DNA of 64,000 nt. It comes from Allobranchiibius sp. CTAmp26 (GTDB taxonomy: Bacteria > Actinomycetota > Actinomycetes > Actinomycetales > Dermatophilaceae). Each line of letters begins with the position of its first letter. Positions within the stretch are counted from its first letter, which is position 1. This document shows, piece after piece, positions 19,141 to 27,482 of the stretch. Under the pieces are notes generated by a model, which was given only the letters and a program-made list of their open reading frames with translations, had not been told where the DNA came from and did not search any database. Position numbers and translations under genes: made by a program. The stretch is from positions 1 through 64,000 of the forward strand of contig NZ_JAGEKR010000008.1 of NCBI RefSeq assembly GCF_017565405.1, written 5' to 3'.

Positions 19141-20352
19141 GTGCGCGTCGATCTGCTGACCAAGGAATACCCACCGAACATCTACGGCGGCGCGGGGGTG
19201 CACGTCGCCGAACTGGTGAAGGCGTTGCGGGCCGGCGGGATCGAGACGCAGGTGCGGGCGTTCGGCGTACCCGTCCAGGAGCCCGACACCACCGGCTATC
19301 CCGACCTGCCTCAGCTGCAGGACGCCAACGCGACCCTGCAGACCCTCGGTGTGGACCTCACGATGACCGCCGACTGCGCGGGCGCCGAGGTGGTGCACTC
19401 GCACACCTGGTACGCCAACATGGCCGGCCATCTCGCCTCGTTGCTGCACGGCGTGCCGCATGTGATCACGGCGCACTCGCTCGAGCCGATGCGGCCGTGG
19501 AAGGCCGAGCAGCTCGGCGGCGGGTACCGGATCTCGTCGTACGTCGAACGCACCGGCTACGAGAACGCCGCCGCCGTCATCGCGGTGTCGGACGGGATGC
19601 GCCAGGACGTGCTGCGCAGCTATCCCGCGCTCGACCCGGCGCGGGTGCACGTGGTGCACAACGGGATCGACGCCGACCTGTGGGCGCGGGACGAGTCGCC
19701 GGAGGCGAAGGAGATCGCCCGCCGGCACGGCATGGACCCGGACCGGCCATCGATCGTCTTCGTGGGCCGGATCACGCGGCAGAAGGGGTTGCCCTACTTG
19801 CTGCGCGCGGCGGCCGAACTGCCGCCCGAGGTGCAACTGGTGCTCTGCGCAGGCGCGCCGGACACCCCCGAGATTCTCGCCGAGGTGCAGGGTCTGGTCG
19901 CCGGCCTGCGGGAGTCGCGCGGGGGTGTCGTCTGGATCGACGAGATGCTCCCACGCCGGGAAGTGGTCGCGCTCCTGTCTGCCGCCACCGTGTTCATCTG
20001 CCCCTCGGTCTACGAGCCGCTCGGGATCGTCAACCTCGAGGCCATGGCGTGCGAGGTGGCCGTGGTCGGCACGGCGACTGGCGGGATCCCCGAGGTGGTG
20101 GCCGACGGCGAGACCGGCTGGCTCGTCCCGATCGATCAAGTCGCGGACGGCACCGGCACACCGAAGGATCCGGACATGTTCGTCGCCGATTTGGCGCGGG
20201 TGCTGACCGATGCGGTGTCGGACCCGGTCCGCGCGCGGGAACGCGGCCGCGCCGGTCGCGAGCGCGCGGTGCGCGAGTTCGGCTGGGAGGCGATCGCCGT
20301 CCGCACCCAGGAGGTCTACGACCGCGTCGTACAGGAGTGGGCCGCCCGCTGA
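19141..20352 (+). CDS. glgA: glycogen synthase GlgA (actinobacterial GT4 type)
   Basis: A 403-residue GT-B glycosyltransferase. The start MRVDLLTKEYPPNIYGGAGVH (GTG-initiated) matches actinobacterial GlgA/GlgM proteins, which use ADP-glucose either to extend alpha-1,4-glucan or to make maltose-1-phosphate. Other motifs are HSHTWYANMAGHLA, FVGRITRQKGLPYLL and the C-terminal donor-binding site VYEPLGIVNLEAMACEVAVVGTATGGIPE. The GTG at 19141 is supported by a TAGCGT box 7 nt upstream and by homologous N-termini; the 19-codon extension upstream is rejected. It is divergent from glgC. Whether the product is glycogen or maltose-1-phosphate cannot be read from sequence alone. Confidence 0.92.
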   Translation: MRVDLLTKEYPPNIYGGAGVHVAELVKALRAGGIETQVRAFGVPVQEPDTTGYPDLPQLQDANATLQTLGVDLTMTADCAGAEVVHSHTWYANMAGHLASLLHGVPHVITAHSLEPMRPWKAEQLGGGYRISSYVERTGYENAAAVIAVSDGMRQDVLRSYPALDPARVHVVHNGIDADLWARDESPEAKEIARRHGMDPDRPSIVFVGRITRQKGLPYLLRAAAELPPEVQLVLCAGAPDTPEILAEVQGLVAGLRESRGGVVWIDEMLPRREVVALLSAATVFICPSVYEPLGIVNLEAMACEVAVVGTATGGIPEVVADGETGWLVPIDQVADGTGTPKDPDMFVADLARVLTDAVSDPVRARERGRAGRERAVREFGWEAIAVRTQEVYDRVVQEWAAR

Positions 20353-20401
20353 GAGCGGTCGGCGCGGCGAGGTAGGGCGGCATCGACAGCAGCGCGTATG
20401 C

Positions 20402-20450
20402 GGTTTGCGTCCGTGGCCAGCGCTGCAGCCCTGGCCACCGACGCAAATCC
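20402..20450. repeat. palindromic intergenic repeat, family A copy 2
   Basis: GGTTTGCGTCCGTGGCCAG pairs across a central CTGCAG with CTGGCCACCGACGCAAA. It is followed by CCCCACACGGACGC, a flank shared with copy 3, so copies 2 and 3 are in direct orientation about 690 bp apart on either side of a kinase-like gene. It occupies the gap after glgA. Confidence 0.8.
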
Positions 20451-20497
20451 CCCACACGGACGCACCGACTGCGCGGCGTACGTCGTCGGCCGGGTCG

Positions 20498-21055
20498 CTA
20501 TCTGTCGGACTGCCGACGCAGATCGTCCAACCACGCGCGTGTCTGGCGGGCGGTGGTGAGTCTGATGACCGGAGGACCGTCCCGATCCGCGGCCAGGTCA
20601 CGGATGCGGGCGCGCTTGCGTGCGAAGGATCGGAAGTGCCAGGCGATGATCGATTCGCGGCCGAAGAGACCGCTCAACGACTCACGGTTCCCGTTGCAGA
20701 TCTCGCGCTGGTCCACCAATCGGGCGATGCAACGGCGGACGAGCCGTTGAAGGGAGAACCACCGCGGGTAGTCCAACGCGACCACGAGGTGGGCGCGCGT
20801 CAGGGGAACGTCCCGCCACCTTCGGTACGCCGTGTCCAGGATCCACTCGGGCTGCTTGCAGATGCGCTCGATCCGTCGCCGCTGCTCCTCCTCCGCCACC
20901 GGAATCCAGCCGGGTTCCCACGTCAGATCGTCCACGGAGTGCCACTCGATGCCGGTGGCCTCGCCAAGCTTCCGAGCGAGCGTCGTCTTACCCGATCCGG
21001 TCACCCCGTAGATCAGGATCCGCCGTGCCTCGCCGAGCGGTCGTCCAGTCCCCAC
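20498..21055 (-). CDS. P-loop nucleotide kinase-like protein (adenylate kinase/topology-modulation type)
   Basis: A 185-residue protein with an N-terminal Walker A, IYGVTGSGKTTLARKLGE (residues about 14-31), then WHSVDDLTWEPGWIP and WILDTAYRRWRDVPLTRAHLVVALDYPRWF, the pattern of FlaR/AAA_17-type small nucleotide kinase-like proteins. A basic lid-like region (RRCIARL, RKRARIRDL) follows. The phosphate acceptor is unknown. The GTG at 21055 is chosen because TACCGT (minus strand, 21064-21069) lies 8 nt upstream. Upstream in-frame sequence runs through repeat copy 3 and is rejected. The gene is bracketed by two directly oriented copies of repeat family A. Confidence 0.75.
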   Translation of the reverse strand: MGTGRPLGEARRILIYGVTGSGKTTLARKLGEATGIEWHSVDDLTWEPGWIPVAEEEQRRRIERICKQPEWILDTAYRRWRDVPLTRAHLVVALDYPRWFSLQRLVRRCIARLVDQREICNGNRESLSGLFGRESIIAWHFRSFARKRARIRDLAADRDGPPVIRLTTARQTRAWLDDLRRQSDR

Positions 21056-21094
21056 GTCGCAGGACGGTAGCGGGGTTGGTTGCACATGGTGCGC

Positions 21095-21144
21095 GGTTTG
21101 CGTCCGCGGCCAGGACTGCAGCCCTGGCCACCGACGCAAATTCC
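21095..21144. repeat. palindromic intergenic repeat, family A copy 3
   Basis: This is the most symmetrical copy: GGTTTGCGTCCGCGGCCAG, central CTGCAG, then CTGGCCACCGACGCAAA. The downstream CCCCACACGGACGC flank is shared with copy 2. It lies between the start of the kinase-like gene and the end of the next minus-strand gene. Confidence 0.8.
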
Positions 21145-21179
21145 CCACACGGACGCCGACCCGCCGCGTCGAGGCGGCG

Positions 21180-21947
21180 TCAGCGGGCGGGGCGCAGACC
21201 GCCGAGCGACAGCGCGCAGGACGTCGTGGCCTGGGCCAGCGCCCGATCGGCGCCGGCCTGCAGCCGCAGCAGCAGTGCGTGCCTTTCGCCGTGGTCGTGC
21301 CGGTGCACGGCGGGCGACTCGGCCAGGGCGACGTCGACCGCCGAGGCGATGGACCCAGCGAGCACCAGGATGCGGTGCGCGCGGCCGGGCAGCCCGGGCG
21401 GCAGCCCCCAGTCGTGATCCCGCACCCGCGAGTCCACTTCGGCGCGGGCGGTCGACCCCGCCCACGGCTGCACGTCGAGGGTCTCGAACGCGGCGGTCGC
21501 CTCCCGCACCAGTTCGGCCAGGTCACGTTCGATCTGGCTCTCCTGCAGGCTCTCCAGCTGATGCACCGGTGTCGGTTCGCAGTCGTACGCCGTCCAGGTG
21601 ATCTGGGTGCCGGTGTCGCCCTCGGGGCCGTAGGTCTCGATGGTCGGCACGAGGGCACCGCCGAGCGCGGGCACGTAGACGCACTCGCCGGAGTCGGCGG
21701 CCGCGCCGGTGAAGTCGAGGCTCCCGCGCGGCATACCCGTCAGGTCACCGGGGCGGGGGAGCGCGCACCCGAGCACACGCTCGCCGAAGTCCTGCCACAG
21801 CGAGAGGCGGTCCAGATCACCGTGCACCTCGTCGACGTCGGGCATGGCGCGGCGTACGGCGTCGTCGAGGTCGAGGTGACCCGCCCAGGCGGCGGTCACC
21901 CAGAGGCTGAGGCGCGCACACGCCGGGAGGGTCGACACGGCGGACAT
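21180..21947 (-). CDS. conserved actinobacterial protein of unknown function
   Basis: A 255-residue soluble protein without recognisable catalytic motifs. The N-terminal part contains LSLWVTAAWAGHLDLDDAVRRAMPDVDEV and LSLWQDFGERVLGCALPRPGDL, and the C-terminal half is helical (DLAELVREATAAFETLD, RALAQATTSCALSLGGLR). Similar proteins occur widely in actinobacteria but I know of no assigned role. The ATG at 21947 begins only 25 bp from the divergent ABC ATPase gene, which rules out the long upstream extension of the frame. Confidence 0.65.
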   Translation of the reverse strand: MSAVSTLPACARLSLWVTAAWAGHLDLDDAVRRAMPDVDEVHGDLDRLSLWQDFGERVLGCALPRPGDLTGMPRGSLDFTGAAADSGECVYVPALGGALVPTIETYGPEGDTGTQITWTAYDCEPTPVHQLESLQESQIERDLAELVREATAAFETLDVQPWAGSTARAEVDSRVRDHDWGLPPGLPGRAHRILVLAGSIASAVDVALAESPAVHRHDHGERHALLLRLQAGADRALAQATTSCALSLGGLRPAR

Positions 21948-21972
21948 CGTAGGTCGCCTAGGGTCGGACTCC

Positions 21973-22758
<786 letters not shown>

Positions 22759-22800
22759 GACGCGCCCGAGCGCGTACGACGTTCTCGTTAGGTTGAATTC

Positions 22801-23565
22801 GTGCCGCTCAGCCATGCAGTCCTGATCCTGCTCGCCGGAATGGCCGCCGGGATCATCAACACGGTGGTGGGTTCGGGCACCCTGGTGACCTTCCCGACGC
22901 TGCTCGCGTTCGGCTATCCGTCGGTCACCGCCAACGTGTCGAACACGCTGGGCCTGGTGGCGGGCGGCTTCTCCGGCACCTTCGGCTACCGCAAGGAACT
23001 GCGCGGGATGGCGGCGCTGCTGCGGCGCCTCGCGCCCATGTCGTTCCTCGGCGGGGTCACCGGTGCGGTGTTGCTCATCGTGCTGCCGCCCGGGGTGTTC
23101 AAGACCGTCGTACCGATCCTCATCCTGGTCGGCATCCTGCTGGTGGTCTTCGGGCCGTGGCTGGGCAAGCGGGCGCAGGCGGCGCACGCCGAGAACGACA
23201 CTCGTGCACGACGGATCGCCCTGCTGGTCGGCATCTACGGGGCGGGGGTGTACGGCGGCTACTTCGGAGCCGCGCAGGGCGTCCTGTTGCTCGGCCTGAT
23301 GAGCGTCTTCATGACCGAGTCGCTGCAGCGGGTCAACGGCGTGAAGAACGTGCTGAGCACCATCGTGAACAGCGTCGCGGCCATCACCTTCCTCATCATC
23401 GCCTGGGACAAGATGAACTGGGCCGCCGCGGGACTGATCGCGGTCGGGTCGCTGATCGGCGGGCTCATCGGCGCGCGGGTCGGTCGCGCGCTGCCGCCGT
23501 GGCTGCTGCGTGCGTTCATCGTGGTGATCGGACTGGTCGCCATCGGCAATCTCGTGCTGCGGTGA
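22801..23565 (+). CDS. TSUP/TauE-SafE family membrane transporter (first of two)
   Basis: A 254-residue integral membrane protein with about eight helices in two repeats. The start AVLILLAGMAAGIINTVVGSGTLVTFPTLLAFGYPSVTANVSNTLGL is diagnostic for the TauE/SafE (TSUP) family, which moves small organic or sulfur-containing anions such as sulfite, sulfoacetate or taurine. The second repeat begins IYGAGVYGGYFGAAQGVLLL. The GTG at 22801 has TAGGTT 6 nt upstream (22789-22794). Its stop overlaps the next gene by GTGA, so both TSUP proteins are probably made together and could form a heteromer (inference). Confidence 0.88.
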   Translation: MPLSHAVLILLAGMAAGIINTVVGSGTLVTFPTLLAFGYPSVTANVSNTLGLVAGGFSGTFGYRKELRGMAALLRRLAPMSFLGGVTGAVLLIVLPPGVFKTVVPILILVGILLVVFGPWLGKRAQAAHAENDTRARRIALLVGIYGAGVYGGYFGAAQGVLLLGLMSVFMTESLQRVNGVKNVLSTIVNSVAAITFLIIAWDKMNWAAAGLIAVGSLIGGLIGARVGRALPPWLLRAFIVVIGLVAIGNLVLR

Positions 23566-24284
23566 GCGACCTGCTCGTCTACCTGCTGCTGGGCATCGTG
23601 GTCGCCGTGGGCGCGCTCGTGCAGTCGGTGGTCGGTTTCGGACTCGCCGTCGTCGCCGCGCCGGTCATCATCATCCTGCGTCCGGATCTCATGCCCGCCG
23701 CGTTGCTCCTCACGTCGCTGGCCCTCCCGGTCTGGGAGCTGGCCTTCGGGGAGCGCGACATCGACTGGCGTCTTTTCGGATTCGCCATTGCCGGCCGGGT
23801 GGCGCTGATGCCGGTCGGCGTCTGGCTGGTCGCGACGGCCTCCTCGGACGCGATCGCCGTGGTGATCGGCGTCATGGTGCTGGTGGCGGTGGCCGCATCG
23901 GTCTCGCGGCTGACCGTGCGGGCGCGTCCGATGCCCGCTCTGGGTGCGGGGATCCTCACCGGCATCTCGGGTACGGCGGCCTCCATCGGCGGGCCGTTCC
24001 TGGGGCTGGTGCTGCAGCACGAGCGTCCCTCGCGGGTGCGCTCGACGCTCGCGGTGTTCTTCGTCGCCGGGGCCACGACGTCGCTGCTCGGCCTGGCGGT
24101 CGCCGGCCAGGTGCATGGTGGGGAGATGCTCGCCGGACTCGGTTGGATCCCGTTCGTCGCGGTCGGCGCCGTCCTGGCGCGACCCGTGCGGGCCACCGTC
24201 GACCGCGAGCGGATGCGTCGTGCGGTGCTGGTCGTCGCGGCCCTGGCGGGAGTGTTGGTGCTGGCCCGAGCGGCGCTGGCATGA
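23562..24284 (+). CDS. TSUP/TauE-SafE family membrane transporter (second of two)
   Basis: A 240-residue membrane protein with the same family pattern (LLGIVVAVGALVQSVVGFGLAVVAAPVIIILRPDLMPAALLLTSL) and a second repeat at GILTGISGTAASIGGPFLGLVLQ. It differs clearly from its neighbour, so this is not a recent duplication. The GTG start lies in the GTGA overlap with the first TSUP gene, and its stop overlaps the methyltransferase start by ATGA. The substrate is unknown; TSUP proteins carry sulfonates, sulfite or small organic acids. Confidence 0.88.
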   Translation: MSDLLVYLLLGIVVAVGALVQSVVGFGLAVVAAPVIIILRPDLMPAALLLTSLALPVWELAFGERDIDWRLFGFAIAGRVALMPVGVWLVATASSDAIAVVIGVMVLVAVAASVSRLTVRARPMPALGAGILTGISGTAASIGGPFLGLVLQHERPSRVRSTLAVFFVAGATTSLLGLAVAGQVHGGEMLAGLGWIPFVAVGAVLARPVRATVDRERMRRAVLVVAALAGVLVLARAALA

Positions 24285-25093
24285 GCGTCGTACGCATCGA
24301 GAACCCCGCCGACGAGCGGGTACGCGACTACTTCTCGCTGACCGACGTCGCGCTGCGCCGGCTGCTCGAGACCGAGCAGGGGCTCTACCTGGCCGAGAGC
24401 GAGAAGGTGATCCGGCGGGCGCTGGCCGCCGGCCATCGTCCACGGTCGTTCCTGATGGGCGAGCGGTGGCTGACCGACCTGGCCGATCTCGTCGAGCAGG
24501 CCGGACGCGACGACGTGCCCGTCTACACCGCCGACGCGGGCGTGATCGAGGCCATGACCGGATTCCATCTGCACCGGGGCGCGCTGGCCGCGATGCACCG
24601 GCCGGAGCCCGCGCCGTACGCCGAGGTGCTGGCCGGCGCTCGCCGTGCCCTGGTGATCGAGGACGTGGTCGACCACACGAACGTCGGCGCGATCTTCCGC
24701 TCGGCCGCCGGGCTCGGTGTCGACGCCGTGCTGGTCACCCCGCGCTGCGCGGACCCGCTCTACCGGCGCAGCGTGCGGGTGTCGATGGGCACCGTCTTCC
24801 AGGTGCCGTGGACCCGGATCGAGCCGTGGCCGACGGCGTTGGGCACGCTGCGCGACGACGGTTGGTACGTCGCGTCGTTGGCGCTCGGCGACGGCTCGAT
24901 AGACCTCGACGAACTGGCCGCCGACCTCCCGGAGAAGCTGCTGCTGGTGCTCGGCACCGAGGGTGACGGGCTCTCGGCGCGGACGCTCGCGCACAGCGAC
25001 GCCGTGGTGCGCATCCCGATGGCCGGGGGAGTGGACTCCCTCAACGTTGCGGCGGCGTCGGCGGTCGCGATGTGGGCGACGCGCGCCCGCTGA
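24281..25093 (+). CDS. TrmH/SpoU family RNA 2'-O-methyltransferase
   Basis: A 270-residue SPOUT methyltransferase. After an N-terminal substrate-binding part (SLTDVALRRLLETEQGLYLAESEKVIRRAL), the knot domain shows the three family motifs: DHTNVGAIFRSAAGLGVDAV, LLVLGTEGDGLS, and IPMAGGVDSLNVAAASAVAMW. These bind S-adenosylmethionine and methylate a ribose in rRNA or tRNA; the target nucleotide is not predictable. The ATG overlaps the TSUP stop by ATGA, so an RNA-modification gene is translationally tied to two anion permeases. The following perfect hairpin ends the unit. Confidence 0.9.
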   Translation: MSVVRIENPADERVRDYFSLTDVALRRLLETEQGLYLAESEKVIRRALAAGHRPRSFLMGERWLTDLADLVEQAGRDDVPVYTADAGVIEAMTGFHLHRGALAAMHRPEPAPYAEVLAGARRALVIEDVVDHTNVGAIFRSAAGLGVDAVLVTPRCADPLYRRSVRVSMGTVFQVPWTRIEPWPTALGTLRDDGWYVASLALGDGSIDLDELAADLPEKLLLVLGTEGDGLSARTLAHSDAVVRIPMAGGVDSLNVAAASAVAMWATRAR

Positions 25094-25098
25094 CCCCG

Positions 25099-25158
25099 CC
25101 TCATTTTGGACATGCACGACGGGGCACATCTGCCCCGTCGTGCATGTCCAAAATGAGG
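25099..25158. terminator. 28-bp perfect hairpin between convergent genes
   Basis: The arms at 25099-25126 and 25131-25158 are perfect complements with a four-base loop (CATC). The outer part contains TTTTGG/CCAAAA, giving a U-run on either strand. It lies 5 bp after the TrmH-family gene and 6 bp before the end of the converging LLM gene, so it is a strong bidirectional terminator candidate. Confidence 0.8.
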
Positions 25159-25164
25159 GAAGGG

Positions 25165-26178
25165 TCAGGCGTAGGCCTTCATCAGCAACTCGTACGAACG
25201 CCGGCGCTGCGCCGGATCGTGCACGTTCGTGGTCACCATCAGCTCGTCGGCGCCGCACGCCTCAGCCCGTGCGCGCACGCCCTTCGCCACCTGGTCGCCG
25301 GTGCCGATGGTGGTGAACCGCGACATCCGCTGCGCCATCGACTCGTCCAGCTCGCTCCATTCGTGCGCGGCCGCCTCCTGCGGTGACGGGAAGGGACCGG
25401 GCCGGTTCTGGCGCAGCCGCACCATGGCCAGCGCCGCCGCCCGCGCGTTGTCCGCCGCGGTCTGCTCGTCGTCGGAGGCGATGGCGCTGACCGCGAGCAT
25501 CGAGCGCGGTGCCTCCAGCGCGCCGGGACGTCCGCTCGGCCGGAAGCCCTTGCGGTAGATGTCCATCGCCTCGGTGGGGTCGGCCTCGCCGAAGTGCCCG
25601 GCGTAGGCGAACGCCGTACCAAACGCGGCCGCTGCCTGCGCGCCGTACAGGCTCGAGCCGAGGATCCAGATCGGGGGCAGCGGTACGTCGGACGGCTGGG
25701 CGGAGATGGGCGCGAACGGGTGGTCGTCCGGGAAACCGTCGACGTAGGCGAGCAGCTCGGCGTACTGCTGCGGGAAGTCGTCAGCGGTCAGCGCCTCCCG
25801 GCTGCGGCGCAGGGCGAACGCCGTGAGCTGGTCGGTGCCCGGCGCGCGTCCGAGCCCGAGGTCGATGCGCCCGGGGTGCAGCGCCTCCAGCACCCGGAAC
25901 TGCTCGGCGACCTGCAGCGGTGAGTGGTTGGGCAGCATGATGCCGCCCGCGCCCACCCGGATCCGGCTGGTCGACGCCGCGACCGTGGCCATCATGACCA
26001 CGGGGGCGCTGCTCGTGACGCTCGGCAGGTTGTGGTGCTCGGCGACCCAGAAACGTTCGTACCCGAGGGTTTCCGTGGCCTGAGCGAGCTGCACGGTCTC
26101 CCGCAGGGCATCCGCACCGGTGCGTCCGGAACTGACGGGGGAGAGGTCGAGCACTGACAGGGGGATGGCGTGGCTCAC
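25165..26178 (-). CDS. LLM class flavin-dependent oxidoreductase
   Basis: A 337-residue luciferase-like monooxygenase family protein. The family core is clear: PLSVLDLSPVSSGRTGADALRETVQLAQ at the start, RFWVAEHHNLPSVTSSAPVVMMATVAA, and LGLGRAPGTD before the variable half. This subgroup (MsnO8-like) is common in actinobacteria and Bacilli and usually uses FMN; the natural substrate is unknown. The GTG at 26178 is the best-placed start; the frame upstream to 26283 is rejected because it runs into the divergent small membrane protein gene. Confidence 0.87.
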   Translation of the reverse strand: MSHAIPLSVLDLSPVSSGRTGADALRETVQLAQATETLGYERFWVAEHHNLPSVTSSAPVVMMATVAASTSRIRVGAGGIMLPNHSPLQVAEQFRVLEALHPGRIDLGLGRAPGTDQLTAFALRRSREALTADDFPQQYAELLAYVDGFPDDHPFAPISAQPSDVPLPPIWILGSSLYGAQAAAAFGTAFAYAGHFGEADPTEAMDIYRKGFRPSGRPGALEAPRSMLAVSAIASDDEQTAADNARAAALAMVRLRQNRPGPFPSPQEAAAHEWSELDESMAQRMSRFTTIGTGDQVAKGVRARAEACGADELMVTTNVHDPAQRRRSYELLMKAYA

Positions 26179-26242
26179 GAGGGCGACAACGCCCCCCCGG
26201 CGGCCTGCATTCCGCCTCAGGGACGGTCGATACGCTGCCGAG

Positions 26243-26557
26243 ATGCCGCTGCGACCCGCCGAATCCGTCACCACCGCGCCCATCGTCGCCGTCGGGCTGG
26301 TGGGCGGTTACCTCGCCGCGCGAGAGACCGGCGTACGCCCGGTCGGCGGGGTCGTGCTCGCGGCGGCCGGTGGGTACGCGGCGCGCAGCTGGGTGGCGAA
26401 GGTCGGCCCGGCGGGGGCGGCGGCGCTCGGCGCGACGTACCTGCTGTCGTTCGGGCTGTCGCACCCGCTGGCCAAGAAGATCGGCGCCTGGCCGTCGGTG
26501 CTGACCGTCGCCGCGGCCAGCGCGGCGACGGCCTGGGCGATCTCCGACCGCCGATAG
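26243..26557 (+). CDS. small hydrophobic membrane protein, function unknown
   Basis: A 104-residue Ala/Gly-rich protein with three or four short membrane segments (IVAVGLVGGYLAARE, GGVVLAAAGGYAARSW, AAALGATYLLSFGLSH, LTVAAASAATAWAIS). I recognise no characterised domain, only a general resemblance to small conserved actinobacterial membrane proteins. The ATG at 26243 is preferred to upstream codons because TACGCT (26231-26236) lies 6 nt before it. The stop codon overlaps the -10 box of the acyltransferase gene 10 bp downstream. Confidence 0.65.
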   Translation: MPLRPAESVTTAPIVAVGLVGGYLAARETGVRPVGGVVLAAAGGYAARSWVAKVGPAGAAALGATYLLSFGLSHPLAKKIGAWPSVLTVAAASAATAWAISDRR

Positions 26558-26566
26558 TCTGACGCG

Positions 26567-27364
26567 ATGGAACCCGTCTACCGTCCCGTCATCGCCGCTG
26601 CCCGGGGCCTGTTCGCCTTCCAGGGCAACGACATCACCCGGATCGGCGCGGACAACATCCCGGCCACCGGTGGAGCGGTCATGGCGCTCAACCACATCGG
26701 CTACCTCGACTTCGCGTACGGCGGCTTCCCGGCCGTCGACGTGCACCGCCTCGTGCGGTTCATGGCGAAGAAGGAGGTCTTCGACCACAAGGTCACCGGG
26801 CCGTTGATGCGGGGGATGAAGCACATCCCCGTCGATCGTGCGGCCGGCGCGTCGGCGTACCGGGAGGCCGTACGGGCCCTGCGCAACGGCGAACTGATCG
26901 GGGTCTTCCCGGAAGCGACGATCTCGCGGTCCTTCGAGCTCAAGGACTTCAAGCTCGGCGCGGTCCGGATGGCTCAGGAGGCCGGCGTGCCGATCCTGCC
27001 GATGGTCGTGTGGGGCACCCAGCGGGTGTGGACCAAGGACCACCCGAAGTCGGTCGGCAAGCGCCGCCACGTGCCGATCACGGTGCGGGTGGGTCCGGCG
27101 ATCCCGGTGCCCGCCGACGCCGACACCGCGGCCGTGACTGCTCAGGTGAAGTCGGCGATGGCCGAGATGCTGCACGAGGTGCAGCAGTCCTACCCCACGC
27201 TCACCGGCGACGATCTCGTCTACCTGCCGGCCCGGCTGGGCGGCGCCGCGCCGACGCCCGAGCGCGCCCGCGAACTGGATTCTCAGGAGGCTGCCGACAA
27301 GATCGCGAAGCGGCGCGCCAAGGCTGCCAAGGCCGCGGCGAAGGCCGCCAAGTCCAAGTCCTGA
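26567..27364 (+). CDS. 1-acyl-sn-glycerol-3-phosphate acyltransferase (PlsC family)
   Basis: A 265-residue lysophosphatidate acyltransferase-type enzyme of the inner membrane face. The HX4D motif is present as NHIGYLDF (about residues 44-51), then MRGMKHIPVDR and the substrate-phosphate motif GVFPEATISRSFELKDFK. The C-terminus is Lys/Ala-rich (KIAKRRAKAAKAAAKAAK), which may bind membrane or nucleic acid non-specifically. TAGTCT lies 6 nt before the ATG, predicting a leaderless mRNA although the previous gene is only 9 bp away. It likely makes phosphatidic acid, but related enzymes also acylate other acceptors. Confidence 0.88.
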   Translation: MEPVYRPVIAAARGLFAFQGNDITRIGADNIPATGGAVMALNHIGYLDFAYGGFPAVDVHRLVRFMAKKEVFDHKVTGPLMRGMKHIPVDRAAGASAYREAVRALRNGELIGVFPEATISRSFELKDFKLGAVRMAQEAGVPILPMVVWGTQRVWTKDHPKSVGKRRHVPITVRVGPAIPVPADADTAAVTAQVKSAMAEMLHEVQQSYPTLTGDDLVYLPARLGGAAPTPERARELDSQEAADKIAKRRAKAAKAAAKAAKSKS

Positions 27365-27384
27365 CCGCACCGTGGCTCAGCTGT

Positions 27385-27420
27385 GACCGAGAGCCACAGG
27401 TCGGCCTGTGGCTCTCGGTC
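27385..27420. terminator. 16-bp perfect hairpin after the acyltransferase gene
   Basis: GACCGAGAGCCACAGG (27385-27400), loop TCGG, and its exact complement at 27405-27420. It begins 20 bp after the acyltransferase stop and lies before the RecQ-like gene. This is a strong stem with a stable tetraloop, read as an intrinsic terminator without a U-tract. Confidence 0.7.
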
Positions 27421-27469
27421 GTAACTGTGCCCCTGTGGATACGGCGCGGGCGCTGTCGGCCGGCGCGGG

Positions 27470-27475
27470 CACAAT
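27470..27475 (+). promoter_or_regulatory. -10 box deciding the RecQ-like start
   Basis: CACAAT lies 7 nt before GTG 27483. The same bases overlap ATG 27474, so if this box is used the ATG cannot be on the transcript in full and the GTG becomes the start. Confidence 0.5.
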
Positions 27476-27482
27476 GCACCGG

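Noticed and set aside
20402-21144. Repeat copies flanking the kinase-like gene as ends of a small composite transposon
   Set aside because: No transposase or target-site duplication is visible, and two further copies occur without a bracketed gene; kept only as a repeat family.
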